Shown piece by piece: positions 8,569-18,362 of a DNA stretch of 64,000 nt. This DNA comes from an uncultured Lachnospiraceae bacterium. Its GTDB lineage: Bacteria > Bacillota > Clostridia > Lachnospirales > Lachnospiraceae. Every line of letters starts with the position of its first letter. Positions within the stretch are counted from its first letter, which is position 1. The position numbers were made by a program, and so were the translations under genes. The DNA lies in contig CAJTLB010000012.1 of the NCBI GenBank assembly GCA_910577045.1, positions 54,392 to 118,391 of the forward strand. Reading direction: 5' to 3'. Under the pieces are notes generated by a model. It saw only the letters and a program-made list of their open reading frames with translations. It had not been told where the DNA came from and ran no database searches.

Positions 8569-8613
8569 AGTTTATAAGATGGAATATAGAATAAATAGAT
8601 TAAGGAGGCAGTT

Positions 8614-9435
8614 ATGAAAATTAACCAAGCAGAAACACAGGATAAGCTTTATCAGGCTACATACCAAACAGAGAAAGAAGATATAAAAAGAAATGGAAAG
8701 CAGCTTCAGAATAATACAGTATTTGCTGGTAATTTGAATTTAATGGAAGATCCTATTGCTAAAAAAAGAGAAGAAGCAAGGAAAGAGGCAATGGGTTTAT
8801 TGACAAACCAGTTTAAAATTGATTCTGATATTGATAATGGAATGGAAGGAAGCCGCAGCCGTGTGGATAAACTTCGGGAAGAATCAGAGTATGCAACAAA
8901 AGAAGTTGCCCGTTTAGAGGCACAAATGCAAAAAATGATAGAGGAAGACGGGTTAGAAGAGGGAAGCGAAGAGTTAAAAAGTATCCAAGAAGAAATTAAA
9001 TACTGGAAATCAGAAGCTTATAAAAGCGAGAGTGCCATTATGGGAGAGAATGCTGCTGTTAGAGAAACAAAAATGGCTCTTTTAAAGAGAACTTATGATA
9101 TGAGAGATGCTTCAAAAGATGCGGAAAAAATAATGGAAGCAGCAAGTAAAGAAATTGTTGATATGCTTAAACAAGACGCGATAGATAAAATAGATGAGGA
9201 TATGGAAGAAGAGCAAGAAAAGGCAGAAGAGATAAAAGAGGAACAAGAAGAGAAAGAAAAGTTAATAGAAAAGGATAAAGAACAGAAGAAACTAGAGGAA
9301 ACAACAAAAGAACTAATTACGGCAGATTCTGATACAGAAAAGAGCAAACTTCAAAAAGAAATCCAAAAAATCTTGGAAGAACAAGATTTAATAGAGGAAG
9401 ATTTAAAGGGATTAGCAGTTGATGCAAGTATTTAG
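8614..9435 (+). CDS. coiled-coil protein of unknown function, SigD-driven
   Basis: 273 residues, highly charged and predicted from its heptad-like pattern to be mostly long alpha-helical coiled coil (about 85-260), ending in Glu/Lys-rich stretches such as EEEQEKAEEIKEEQEEKEKL. There is no signal peptide, membrane segment or enzymatic motif. The ribosome site is AAGGAGG eight bases upstream. The sigma-28 promoter immediately upstream suggests it is made with the flagellar/chemotaxis regulon, so a structural or chaperone role in motility is possible (inference). It stands alone, with a terminator downstream. Confidence 0.8.
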   Translation: MKINQAETQDKLYQATYQTEKEDIKRNGKQLQNNTVFAGNLNLMEDPIAKKREEARKEAMGLLTNQFKIDSDIDNGMEGSRSRVDKLREESEYATKEVARLEAQMQKMIEEDGLEEGSEELKSIQEEIKYWKSEAYKSESAIMGENAAVRETKMALLKRTYDMRDASKDAEKIMEAASKEIVDMLKQDAIDKIDEDMEEEQEKAEEIKEEQEEKEKLIEKDKEQKKLEETTKELITADSDTEKSKLQKEIQKILEEQDLIEEDLKGLAVDASI

Positions 9436-9452
9436 CTTGTAAGGAAGTTTTT

Positions 9453-9506
9453 GGGATTGTTGCTTTTGTAGATGAATAATCTACGAAAACAACAGTCCCT
9501 CTTTTA
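9453..9506 (+). terminator. terminator after the coiled-coil gene
   Basis: A long imperfect hairpin: GGGA..GTTG..TTTTGTAGAT on the left pairs with ATCTAC.AAAACAAC..TCCC on the right (GTAGAT 9468-9473 with ATCTAC 9479-9484 at the tip), followed by CTCTTTTAT. Confidence 0.75.
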
Positions 9507-9514
9507 TAAGTAAT

Positions 9515-11401
9515 TTACCAACAAATTGAAAATTCTAATACAGTTTGTGTTATAGGCTGGTTTAATAAAAAGCGGATTAGGTAAATAGTTTCTTCTTCCC
9601 CATTTTCATGGTTATGGTGTATATCTGTAGAAAGGGAAACAGAAAGTAAGGAATTTGGATAGGTTAGTATACAACTTTCTCCTGATTCGCTAAATAATCG
9701 GACAGAATTTTTTAAAAGTTCAGGTTTTTGCCTGCTAATAAACCGTTCTTCTAACATAGTGCATGGGACAGTAAAGGAATAAGTATCCCGGATAGTTAAG
9801 TAGTGTTTTTTATCTTCAAAAATAAGCTCCCGTATGAAAGAGCGTAGGCTTTCTTCTCCATATGCTGGTGCAATATCCATAGAGGCAGATATTTTTTCAG
9901 GCGTTTGAGTATGAAAATAGTAATCTTTTGCCCTATATTCTTTCCCTGCCATTTGGCCCTTCCCATAGATAACAGGCACATTATGGCTAAAGGAGTGATT
10001 GGTAAAGATGGAATATCGTTTTTCTGAAAAGGAATCTTTTGTATATTCCCCTGCCCCTAAATCAGCAAGGACTTCTTTCTCATAAAGAAGGAAGAAAAAA
10101 GAACCAATATCATTATGGTTATGGGGTTCTGCATTATAACCACCTTTTATGGCACCACCACATCCATTTGCACCATGGAAGATAAGCCATTTGGCATCTG
10201 GCAAAATACAGGTTTTTGGAAAAGAGGCTGTGGCAGAAGGAGTTTGTGCAATTGTGTAAAAATCATCAGTAGCCCAAATAAAATCCCGGAACATTTGGCA
10301 CCATCTACTGCAGGGGTCTGTGCCAAATGGGGCGGCAGAAGAGATTGGAGGGATAGGGATTTTATACTGGAAATAATGGGTAAGGTAGCTAGTAATGCCT
10401 ATTCGGAAGGTATCCTTACAAGAAGCATCTGAAAAACTAATTGTATGCCCACCTTGGAAATAGCATTTGCCTTGAAAAGCAGCAATAGATTGAACCTTTT
10501 CTTGTGAAAGAAGATCGATAACATGCCCAGTCCTATTTGATAAAAGGGCAGAAAAGGCGGTAAAATAACTAACACCATAAGTCCAATAAGAAAGCCCCTC
10601 TAAACAAGCTCCGTCTGGCGTAAAACTGTCAAGGAAATTTTGCAAAATAGGAAAAAGCTGTATTAAGATAGAAGAAAGACGGCTAGAGTCTTTGATACAA
10701 TAAATAGCAGCCATTCCAATAGAGCCAGCACATACGGAAGCCCAGTTATTTTTGCAATTTTCCCAGTGATAAGGAGTATTACGGGAAAGGAATGGAAGAA
10801 AAGCCCTGCGTTCGATTTCTGCCATACACCGAAGGAAAATAGCTGGGTTTATACTATCTTTTAAAAGATAGGTAATTTCAGCAAGAGTTTGTGCTGTTTC
10901 CAAAGAAAAAAGGTCTAACTGCAATGGGTTTGCTTTTTCATTTAAACTGTTCCCGTCAAGATGGGCTGGCAATGCCCAGGTATATTCATTACAAATGGCC
11001 CATAAATAATCTTCCACTAGCGTAATATCTTCCGGTTTTTGGTAGAGCCACGCCATAATGGAAAAAACTCCTAGACAACGGCGGCGGTGGAAGTATAAAT
11101 TTTCATAAGTAAGGCGGTTCCCAGTTGTATCAAATTGGCAAAAAGCATGAAAAGGAAGTTCACATAAGGGTTCCTTCCGTGAAAGATCCGCTTCTTTTTT
11201 TAAATCATACAGATAAGGGGCGAGGGCTTTGGTTGATAGGACATGCTCTTTTTGGTATAAAAGAGACTGAAAAAAGTGTAATTTATTTTCTTCTAAAATA
11301 GATTGTAATGTGGCTTCGTCCATGTTTTTTATCATTCCTTTCCAGTCACAAACAAGACATGAAAGATATTTTCGCACTTCACAGTGCGAATTTTCTTTCA
11401 C
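9515..11401 (-). CDS. heparinase II/III-like polysaccharide lyase (cytoplasmic)
   Basis: 628 residues. The first about 370 form an alpha/alpha-toroid and the rest the beta-sandwich of the Hepar_II_III fold; the hallmark is AEPHNHNDIGSFFFLLYEKE with the catalytic/metal His cluster, then DLGAGEYTKDSF and NHSFSHNVPVIYGKGQMAG. These lyases cut uronic-acid-containing polysaccharides by beta-elimination. There is no signal peptide, so it should act on imported oligosaccharides. The start is a GTG with AAGGAG six bases upstream. The gene is downstream of, and in operon with, the YesN/YesM regulators. The exact substrate cannot be told from sequence alone. Confidence 0.85.
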   Translation of the reverse strand: MKENSHCEVRKYLSCLVCDWKGMIKNMDEATLQSILEENKLHFFQSLLYQKEHVLSTKALAPYLYDLKKEADLSRKEPLCELPFHAFCQFDTTGNRLTYENLYFHRRRCLGVFSIMAWLYQKPEDITLVEDYLWAICNEYTWALPAHLDGNSLNEKANPLQLDLFSLETAQTLAEITYLLKDSINPAIFLRCMAEIERRAFLPFLSRNTPYHWENCKNNWASVCAGSIGMAAIYCIKDSSRLSSILIQLFPILQNFLDSFTPDGACLEGLSYWTYGVSYFTAFSALLSNRTGHVIDLLSQEKVQSIAAFQGKCYFQGGHTISFSDASCKDTFRIGITSYLTHYFQYKIPIPPISSAAPFGTDPCSRWCQMFRDFIWATDDFYTIAQTPSATASFPKTCILPDAKWLIFHGANGCGGAIKGGYNAEPHNHNDIGSFFFLLYEKEVLADLGAGEYTKDSFSEKRYSIFTNHSFSHNVPVIYGKGQMAGKEYRAKDYYFHTQTPEKISASMDIAPAYGEESLRSFIRELIFEDKKHYLTIRDTYSFTVPCTMLEERFISRQKPELLKNSVRLFSESGESCILTYPNSLLSVSLSTDIHHNHENGEEETIYLIRFLLNQPITQTVLEFSICW

Positions 11402-11414
11402 TCTTTACTCCTTT

Positions 11415-13004
11415 TTACAGTGGTTTTAGCTGCTGGTAATCCCTAGGGGTATATCCAGTGATTTTTTTAAATACTTTGCTAAAATAAAATGCACTTTCAA
11501 ATCCAAGCCGATCCGCAATTTCATATATTTTTAAATTACCTTCTGCCATTAGTTCTTTTGCACGTGCAATCTTCATTTGGGAAATATATTCGGAAAAACC
11601 AGCATCATTATATTTTTTAAACAATAAACTTAAGTAATTTGGGCTAATATGAAAAACAGAAGCAATGTCATTTAATGTTAATTTTTCTTCAATATGTTCC
11701 CCAATATATTTTTGCACATTGCTTACAATATGGTTCTTATAGGTTTTTTTACGTTCATCTAATAAATGGCAAAGGTGTGTGCCAAAAAAGGTAAGCCAGT
11801 CAATTACTTGTTCTACAGTAGCCTGCCTGTAGATAGAACGGTATCCATCTGGGTAATCGGAAAAAATTTGTGAAACAGTTTCTTCCCCATTTGGCAATAG
11901 GGAGATTGCTAAATAGAGAATATTACATGCAGCATCAATTGCTTGAAGGTACCTGGTAGGGTAATCGGTAAATAATTTGGTAATTTCCTGAAAAATATGG
12001 GATAACGTTTCCGTGTCAAATTCATCAAAGGCCTTAGAAATATCTTCTTTGAATAAAGACATATTAAAAGCATTTTTCGTAGAAGTCCCTTGGCAGGCAT
12101 CTTGGTAAAAAAGTAATTTCTTTTCCTTATCAAGTAAAGGGAATATTTGCCTGGCTTCTTGGTAAGATTCTGATATAAGGGCAAGCGAGGGGCAAGGAGT
12201 CCCAGCCGTAATATAAATATCTACATTAAAGTAATTATGCACCATAGAGAAGGCATGGAAAAAAGCACTAGTTAGTTCCTGGTTAGTAATTAGGCTATCA
12301 AGCATTAAAATAATACAGAAATGCTTTAAGTCTAAAGAGATAACATAACAAGGAAGTGTTTTTCCAAGGATTTCCCGAATCATCTGCAATGTGCTGCTAT
12401 ATAGGCTAAGAAGATGGTTTTGTTCTGTAATAGTAGGTGGTGGTGAAATTCCTGCATGGCAGGCAATATAATAAGAAGCAGAAAAATCTAACCCAAAATC
12501 TTTAGCTTGGCGGTAAAGTTGTTCTTCATCATCAAAAAGGTTGTGGAGCAGACGGATAAAAAACTTATCTTGTAGTACTTGTAACCCGCTTCCTGTAATA
12601 GATGGCTTCTGCGTGGGAAGCAATTCTTCAAGAGTTTTTAGGGCTTTTTTAATTACTGCTTCTAAGGAATCCCGGTTTAATTCTAGTTTTACTAGGTAAT
12701 CTAAGACTTGGCAGCTTAATGCTTCTTTTACAAGCTGGAATTCTTCATAACTGGTTAATACAATAAACAAAGGAAGTTTTCCATAACGTTCCCGGCAGGT
12801 TTTGGCAAGTTCTAACCCATCCATGACAGGCATTTTAATATCGGTTATTACAATTTCAGGAGAATAATGTGCAATTAGATCTAACGCTTGCGCGCCATTC
12901 ATAGCGGTAGCGCAGATTTCAATATTATAATCGGCCCAATTTAAAATGGATTTTAGCCCAATTTGTACTAAAGGCTCATCATCTGCAATTAAAAGCTTAA
13001 GCAT
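11415..13004 (-). CDS. YesN-type response regulator with AraC DNA-binding domain
   Basis: 529 residues. The receiver domain (1-120) has the acidic pair in IADDEP, phospho-acceptor Asp55 in IVITDIKMP, a Thr in VLTSYEEF and Lys in YLVKLEL. A long middle segment (about 140-420) of unassigned fold is typical of YesN proteins. The C-terminal AraC double helix-turn-helix (about 425-529) has ASVFHISPNYLSLLFKKY and IADRLGFESAFYFSKVFKK. It overlaps the kinase gene by 8 bases. It probably activates the divergent ABC/GH88/lyase operon in response to the sugar signal. Confidence 0.93.
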   Translation of the reverse strand: MLKLLIADDEPLVQIGLKSILNWADYNIEICATAMNGAQALDLIAHYSPEIVITDIKMPVMDGLELAKTCRERYGKLPLFIVLTSYEEFQLVKEALSCQVLDYLVKLELNRDSLEAVIKKALKTLEELLPTQKPSITGSGLQVLQDKFFIRLLHNLFDDEEQLYRQAKDFGLDFSASYYIACHAGISPPPTITEQNHLLSLYSSTLQMIREILGKTLPCYVISLDLKHFCIILMLDSLITNQELTSAFFHAFSMVHNYFNVDIYITAGTPCPSLALISESYQEARQIFPLLDKEKKLLFYQDACQGTSTKNAFNMSLFKEDISKAFDEFDTETLSHIFQEITKLFTDYPTRYLQAIDAACNILYLAISLLPNGEETVSQIFSDYPDGYRSIYRQATVEQVIDWLTFFGTHLCHLLDERKKTYKNHIVSNVQKYIGEHIEEKLTLNDIASVFHISPNYLSLLFKKYNDAGFSEYISQMKIARAKELMAEGNLKIYEIADRLGFESAFYFSKVFKKITGYTPRDYQQLKPL

Positions 13005-14757
13005 GTTTTTCCTCCTTTCGAAGTGGAAGGATAATTATCATGGTAGTATATTCGCCTTCTTTACTGTGAATCTGGATACCATAATTTTCCCCAAAAGTAT
13101 ATTTTAAACGGAGATTAACATTATGGATTCCTACTTTTCGGAAAAAATCAGATTTGGCGTCTTCTGATGATCCAGATAACACTTGGTTAATCAGTTCCGG
13201 GGACATGCCAATTCCATTATCTGTAATATCAATATATAAATCTTGTTCTTTTTTATATAAAGTAACAGTAATAATCCCATTTTCTCCTTTGGCTTCAATT
13301 CCATGGAAAATGGCATTTTCCACAATAGGCTGAAGGGTAAGTTTAGGGATTACATAGCCTAATAATGTTTCATCTGGAATAGAATAATCCACCTTTACAA
13401 TACCGCCGTAGCGGTAGTTTTGGATTAGAACATAATCCTTTAAAAGTTCAAGTTCTTCCCGGATAGGGATAAGCTGGCGGGTACCTTTAGATATACTTTT
13501 TAATAGCCTGGCAAGGGAAGTGGTCATTTCTGCAATTCCAGTTGCGTTTTGGATAGTTGCCATCCATTTTATCGAATTTAAAGTATTATATAAAAAATGT
13601 GGATTAATTTGGCTTTGCAAAATCTGGTATTCTAATTCTTTTTTTTGTTTTTCGTCTTCAACCCGTTTGTCCATTAAAGTGACAACATCTTTGGAAAGGC
13701 GGTTAATGCCTTTGCCAATATCCCCTAATTCATGTTCCCATTCGATAGAAGGGTCATAAGAAAAGTTGCCTTGGGAGATTTCATTCATTTTTTTACTAAT
13801 AGAACGGATTGGTACATTAATAATGCGGTTTAAAAATAAGGTTAGCAGGATACCAAGCCCAAAAATAATAAAACATGCAATCAATAAAAGGGTATAATAT
13901 ACCTGTTTTTGGCTGGAAAATTCTTGTTCAGATAAGCTTTGGGAAAGATACCAGCCTTCTATGCCATTGATACTAACAATGGTATGCCGTTTTCCATTGT
14001 GATCTTCCACTAAAACAGAGTTTTCACTTTGGCTTATTAATTGGTAGGAAGGGATAATTTCTAAAAGAGAATTACTTTCTACCAGGTATGTTTTTTCTCC
14101 AACAGTAAGATATAAATCACTGTCAGCATGGAGAGGATAATTTTTTAAAGCATCTGTAATAAGAGAAGTAGAAATAGCAAGATAAATCCAACCAATCATA
14201 TCAGAACGGTAGGAATGGTGCAATGGGCGGATAAGTGGGATTACTTGTTTCCCGGGTGATTTTGTGTGTGGATCGTCAATAATGCCAACCCATTCAAAAG
14301 ATGGGGCAGATAACAGGGTATTAAAACAGGAAAGAGAAGAAGCAATTATTGCATCTTGCGCGGAAGTATCCATTACAGTGCGGACTTCTTGGATAAAATG
14401 CCCTTCTATATCAGAGATAATAATGCGGCTAATATAGTCGTTGGCCTTGTTGCTTTTATATTCTTCATTTAAACGGTTATAGGCGTCTAATTTATTGGAA
14501 TTATTTTGTTGGCTGCCAGAGAAATAAGATAAAATCTTAGGGTTTTCATTTGCCCATGCAGATAAACGCATAAGATTTTCTAAATTAGTATTAATAGGTG
14601 TAAATGCCTGCCTAAGGCTGAATTGAGTAGATTGTATTAGGCTTGTTTTTAAAAGAGACTGAAATGTAAAATAGCAGATGGATGCCATAAGGAAGGTGAT
14701 AAATAATGTAATTATCACAGTAGCAAGGGTTATTTGTGATTTAATAGAATGTCTCAT
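12997..14757 (-). CDS. YesM-type membrane sensor histidine kinase
   Basis: 586 residues: membrane helix at about 9-32, an extracellular sensor domain (35-282), a second helix at 287-309, HAMP linker (310-365), and the histidine kinase core with His387 in QINPHFLYNTLNS and ATPase boxes ENAIFHGIE, DNGIGMSPE and VGIHNVNLRL. This is the usual partner of YesN regulators in carbohydrate loci. A good promoter lies at 14797-14825. The pair is divergent from the binding-protein gene, which fits control of the neighbouring importer and lyases. Confidence 0.93.
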   Translation of the reverse strand: MRHSIKSQITLATVIITLFITFLMASICYFTFQSLLKTSLIQSTQFSLRQAFTPINTNLENLMRLSAWANENPKILSYFSGSQQNNSNKLDAYNRLNEEYKSNKANDYISRIIISDIEGHFIQEVRTVMDTSAQDAIIASSLSCFNTLLSAPSFEWVGIIDDPHTKSPGKQVIPLIRPLHHSYRSDMIGWIYLAISTSLITDALKNYPLHADSDLYLTVGEKTYLVESNSLLEIIPSYQLISQSENSVLVEDHNGKRHTIVSINGIEGWYLSQSLSEQEFSSQKQVYYTLLLIACFIIFGLGILLTLFLNRIINVPIRSISKKMNEISQGNFSYDPSIEWEHELGDIGKGINRLSKDVVTLMDKRVEDEKQKKELEYQILQSQINPHFLYNTLNSIKWMATIQNATGIAEMTTSLARLLKSISKGTRQLIPIREELELLKDYVLIQNYRYGGIVKVDYSIPDETLLGYVIPKLTLQPIVENAIFHGIEAKGENGIITVTLYKKEQDLYIDITDNGIGMSPELINQVLSGSSEDAKSDFFRKVGIHNVNLRLKYTFGENYGIQIHSKEGEYTTMIIILPLRKEEKHA

Positions 14758-14796
14758 AATGGTATCCCTCCCGTATGGCGGATCATATATAAACTT

Positions 14797-14825
14797 ATTT
14801 TATATTTACTTGATTGGAAAGTCAA
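14797..14825 (-). promoter_or_regulatory. sigma-A type promoter of the YesM/YesN/lyase operon
   Basis: On the minus strand: TTGACT (14820-14825), 17-bp spacer, TAAAAT (14797-14802), about 40 bases before the kinase start. The rest of the 318-base divergent region is A/T-rich; I saw no convincing full promoter for the binding-protein gene in it, as expected if that promoter needs the YesN activator. Confidence 0.65.
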
Positions 14826-15075
14826 TGACAAACTTTTTTCTTACCGTTTGGGGAAGGAAAAATGGAAGGTAGAAAGGTATTATAGTAATATTTTACTGGT
14901 AATCTTAAAATTTTACAGGTATATAAAAAATAAAGACAATTTTTGAACAAAATGTGAATAAAAAGGAAAGTATTTATAAAAAAATTACATTCTTTTTTAA
15001 AGAAATAATAGATATACTATAGATGTAAAGAAAATCAGGAAACTTAAAAATCTAAAGAATGAGGGAGGAATTGTA

Positions 15076-16449
15076 ATGAAAAAACGATTTGTAAGTCTCA
15101 TGATGGCATGTACGATGGTGGTTTCTTTAGCTGCCTGTGGTGGGAACAGTGGAGGGAATACAAATCCTACTACAACACCAGCACCTTCCCAGCAAACTAC
15201 GACAAAGGCACCTGACACAACGCCAGTGCCAGATAATAAAGGTGGTTCTGGTGATGCGGTTACTTTGAAATGGGCTATTTGGGATCAAGACACCACCCCT
15301 TATTGGGTAGCATTAAAGGATGGTTATGAGGCAACCCATAACAATGTAACAATTGAGTTGGTTGATTTGGGTTCTACGGATTATATGACTGTATTGGCAA
15401 CTCAGTTATCGGGAAGTACATCAGCATTTGATGTGGTATCTGTAAAGGATGTTCCGGGTTATGCAACATTAGTACAGAAAAATACCATTGAGCCTTTAGA
15501 TAGTTATATTAAGGCAGATAATATTGACTTATCTTTGTATGGCGGCGCAACAGACCAGATTACTGTAAATGGCAGTTTATACCAGCTTCCATTTAGGAAT
15601 GATTTCTGGGTATTATTCTATAATAAGGATTTATTTGATGCAAAGAATCTTGCATATCCTACTAATGATATGACATTTGAAGAGTATGATGCTTTAGCAA
15701 GGCAGGTAGCAAGTGCAGATTTTGGTTCACAAGTATATGGCACGCATTATCATACATGGAGATCCGCAGTACAATTATTTGGTGTATTAGACGGCAAGAA
15801 CAATATTTTGTCTGGGAAGTATGATTTCTTTAAACCATACTATGAATTGGTATTAAGCCAAGAAGCAGATGGGATTTGTAGGAAATATACAGATTTAAAA
15901 ACGGAGTCTTTGCATTATTCTGCAGCTTTTGCAGGCGGTGATGTGGCAATGATGAACATGGGTTCTTGGTATATTTCAACATTGATTTCTAAGTTACAGT
16001 CTGGGGAGTATGCAAAGGAAGACTGTGGAAATTGGGGAATGGCAAAGTATCCTCATGCAGCAGGCGTAGAAGCAGGTTCTACCCTTGGTACAATTACTGG
16101 TATTGCAATTACTACTGGGGCAACAAATAAAGATGCAGCATGGGATTTCGTTTCTTTTGTAAGTGGGACAGAAGGAGCCCAGATTATGGCACAGACAGGG
16201 AACTTCCCAGCAATTATGACAGATGAAGCAATGAACTTAATTGCAGGGTTGGAAGGTTTCCCAGCAGATGAGCAGAGCAAGGAAGCATTAAAAGTTTCTA
16301 ATTTATACCTAGAGGTTCCTTATCATGAATCTGTATCTGAAATTAATAGTATCTTAGACACATACCATGCTTCTATTATGTCAGGCGAAATGACAATTGA
16401 CGCTGGAATTGCAGCTATGAATGAAGAAATTGGAAAAATATTAAAATAG
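15076..16449 (+). CDS. sugar ABC transporter substrate-binding lipoprotein
   Basis: 457 residues. A type II signal peptide with lipobox SLAAC (Cys about 21) is followed by a Thr/Pro/Gln-rich linker (about 25-60) and a bacterial extracellular solute-binding fold (family 1). Marks include LKWAIWDQDTTPYW, FDVVSVKDVPGY, LPFRNDFWVLFYNKDLF and GDVAMMNMGSWY. It captures an oligosaccharide outside the membrane and passes it to the two permeases that follow. GGAGGAA precedes ATG 15076. It is probably the most expressed gene of the operon: a stable hairpin follows it at 16488-16514 before the permeases. No ATPase gene is in the operon, so a shared MsmK-type ATPase elsewhere is expected. Confidence 0.93.
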   Translation: MKKRFVSLMMACTMVVSLAACGGNSGGNTNPTTTPAPSQQTTTKAPDTTPVPDNKGGSGDAVTLKWAIWDQDTTPYWVALKDGYEATHNNVTIELVDLGSTDYMTVLATQLSGSTSAFDVVSVKDVPGYATLVQKNTIEPLDSYIKADNIDLSLYGGATDQITVNGSLYQLPFRNDFWVLFYNKDLFDAKNLAYPTNDMTFEEYDALARQVASADFGSQVYGTHYHTWRSAVQLFGVLDGKNNILSGKYDFFKPYYELVLSQEADGICRKYTDLKTESLHYSAAFAGGDVAMMNMGSWYISTLISKLQSGEYAKEDCGNWGMAKYPHAAGVEAGSTLGTITGIAITTGATNKDAAWDFVSFVSGTEGAQIMAQTGNFPAIMTDEAMNLIAGLEGFPADEQSKEALKVSNLYLEVPYHESVSEINSILDTYHASIMSGEMTIDAGIAAMNEEIGKILK

Positions 16450-16487
16450 GTAAAAATAAAGAGTTCTATTATAATAGAAGAAACACA

Positions 16488-16514
16488 TTCGGGCTGGTTA
16501 TTAACCAGCCCGAA
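16488..16514 (+). promoter_or_regulatory. intercistronic hairpin between binding protein and permease
   Basis: TTCGGGCTGGTT (16488-16499) pairs perfectly with AACCAGCCCGAA (16503-16514) across a three-base loop, with no T run after it. A weaker palindrome TTCTATTATAATAGAA lies just upstream. Such hairpins stabilise the upstream message 3' end or partly stop transcription, giving more binding protein than permease. Confidence 0.65.
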
Positions 16515-16549
16515 GTTATAGAAGGATTAAGAAAAGGAGGCGGTTTTTT

Positions 16550-17464
16550 ATGGGAGCTGCAAAAGGCAAAAAGAAACTAAGTAAAGAAACAAAACGCACT
16601 TTGGTGGCATATTCCTTTATTGCCCCTAACTTTATTGGATTTGCTGTATTTACCTTGATTCCAGTAGTATTTGCATTTATTTTAGCATTTACAGAATGGG
16701 ATGGCAGTAATCCAATCCAGTGGGTAGGGTTTGGGAATTTTATTGAGTTGTTCCATGATACTTTTTTTAAGGCAGCATTAAAAAATACGATTATTTATTG
16801 TATTGGTACTGTCCCACTTACTATGATAGCCTCTCTAGGGCTTGCGATTGTATTAAATCAAAAGGTGGTCTGCAGGGGAGTGTTCCGTACGATTTCCTTC
16901 TTCCCCTATGTAGCTTCCCTAGTAGCTGTAACAGCTGTATGGAAAATGTTATTTTCTAAAACAGGGCCAGTAAATGCGATTCTTTATTATGTATTCCATG
17001 TGCCAAACAATGAGCTTCCACAGTGGTTTGTGGGAAGTTTAGTTATGGTAAGCTATATTTTATTTAGCGTATGGAAATATATGGGATATTATATGGTAAT
17101 TTACCTGGCAGGCTTACAAGGGATTTCTGGGGAAATGTATGAGGCGGCAAGCCTTGATGGGGCAAATACTTGGCAAAAGTTCCGTTCTATTACATGGCCG
17201 CAGCTTAGGCCAACTACATTTTTTGTAGTGGTTATGCTTACCATTAACTGTTTTAAAGTATTTGACATAGCAACCTTATTAGCAGGAGGAGATAATAATA
17301 CACTTACTCCTTCCTCAACTGTTTTAGTACATTATATTTATCAACAGGCATTTATTAATTGGGAATTTGGATATTCTAGCGCAGTAGCAATGGTATTATT
17401 CCTATTGGTATTGATTGTAACATTAATTCAGTTCCGTGGAGAATCAAAATTTGCAAATTCGTAG
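16550..17464 (+). CDS. sugar ABC transporter permease (UgpA/MalF type)
   Basis: 304 residues with six membrane helices and the binding-protein-dependent permease EAA loop, seen here as YEAASLDGANTWQKFRSITW near residues 197-216, which docks the ATPase. The first helix is FIAPNFIGFAVFTLIPVVFA. The start ATG 16550 follows AAGGAGG. It forms a heterodimer with the next gene and serves the lipoprotein encoded upstream. Confidence 0.94.
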   Translation: MGAAKGKKKLSKETKRTLVAYSFIAPNFIGFAVFTLIPVVFAFILAFTEWDGSNPIQWVGFGNFIELFHDTFFKAALKNTIIYCIGTVPLTMIASLGLAIVLNQKVVCRGVFRTISFFPYVASLVAVTAVWKMLFSKTGPVNAILYYVFHVPNNELPQWFVGSLVMVSYILFSVWKYMGYYMVIYLAGLQGISGEMYEAASLDGANTWQKFRSITWPQLRPTTFFVVVMLTINCFKVFDIATLLAGGDNNTLTPSSTVLVHYIYQQAFINWEFGYSSAVAMVLFLLVLIVTLIQFRGESKFANS

Positions 17465-17484
17465 GAAGGGGGCAAGGAAAGATA

Positions 17485-18330
17485 ATGAAATCAGCAAAGA
17501 AAAAAGCATTACTTGGCAAAATAGGCGTTTATGTAGTTTTAATTATTATATCATTGTTTATGATTATCCCATTTTTATGGATGCTTTCTGCCTCGATTAA
17601 AACAGATAAAGAGGTATTCCAAGTTCCTTTTGTATGGATACCAGCAAACCCACAGTGGAGTAATTATCTTAAGATATGGACAAAGATGCCTTTCTTAAAG
17701 TACATAGGAAATACAGCATTTTTAACAGTGGTTGTTACATTGCTCCAGCTTTTCACCAGCAGTTTTGCAGCTTATTCTTTTGCAAAGTTGGATTTTAAAC
17801 ATAAAAATGTATTGTTTATGGCTTATATTGCGACAATTGCAATGCCATGGCAAGTCTATATGGTGCCACAGTTTATTATGATGAGCAATGTATTCCACCT
17901 AAATGGAAAATTAACAGCAATGGTTTGCTTACAGGCATTTTCTGCTTTTGGCGTGTTTATGATGAGGCAGTTTTACATGGGGATACCAGATGAGCTTTGT
18001 GAGGCAGCAAGAATTGATGGAATGAGTGAATATAAAATTTATGCAAATATTATGTTACCATTATCAAAGCCAGCACTTTCGACATTGACAATCTTTACTT
18101 TTGTTGCCACATGGAATGACTATCTTGGGCCATTGATTTATTTAACGCCAAATAAGGCAAGCTGGACGATCCAGCTTGGGATTAAAAATACCTTTATCGG
18201 GCAGTACTCTTCTGAATATGGGCTTTTAATGGCAGCCTCTGTTGTATCCTTGATTCCAGTATTAATTGTATTTCTAATGTTACAAAAATATTTTGTAGAA
18301 GGGGTTGCAAATACAGGGATTAAGGGGTAA
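17485..18330 (+). CDS. sugar ABC transporter permease (UgpE/MalG type)
   Basis: 281 residues, six membrane helices, EAA loop CEAARIDGMSEYKIYANIML near residue 172, and the typical MalG-type C terminus VEGVANTGIKG. It starts 20 bases after the first permease, with a GGAAGGGGGCAAGGAAAG leader. It is the second membrane half of the importer in the glycosaminoglycan-like locus. Confidence 0.94.
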   Translation: MKSAKKKALLGKIGVYVVLIIISLFMIIPFLWMLSASIKTDKEVFQVPFVWIPANPQWSNYLKIWTKMPFLKYIGNTAFLTVVVTLLQLFTSSFAAYSFAKLDFKHKNVLFMAYIATIAMPWQVYMVPQFIMMSNVFHLNGKLTAMVCLQAFSAFGVFMMRQFYMGIPDELCEAARIDGMSEYKIYANIMLPLSKPALSTLTIFTFVATWNDYLGPLIYLTPNKASWTIQLGIKNTFIGQYSSEYGLLMAASVVSLIPVLIVFLMLQKYFVEGVANTGIKG

Positions 18331-18362
18331 AGTGGAAAGAAGGAAGAAAGGGGGTAGGCGGT

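Noticed and set aside
8393..8613. T-box or riboswitch before asnA
   Set aside because: A sigma-A promoter sits about 45 bases before the gene, so there is no room. The GTGGTAC that looks T-box-like belongs to the promoter.
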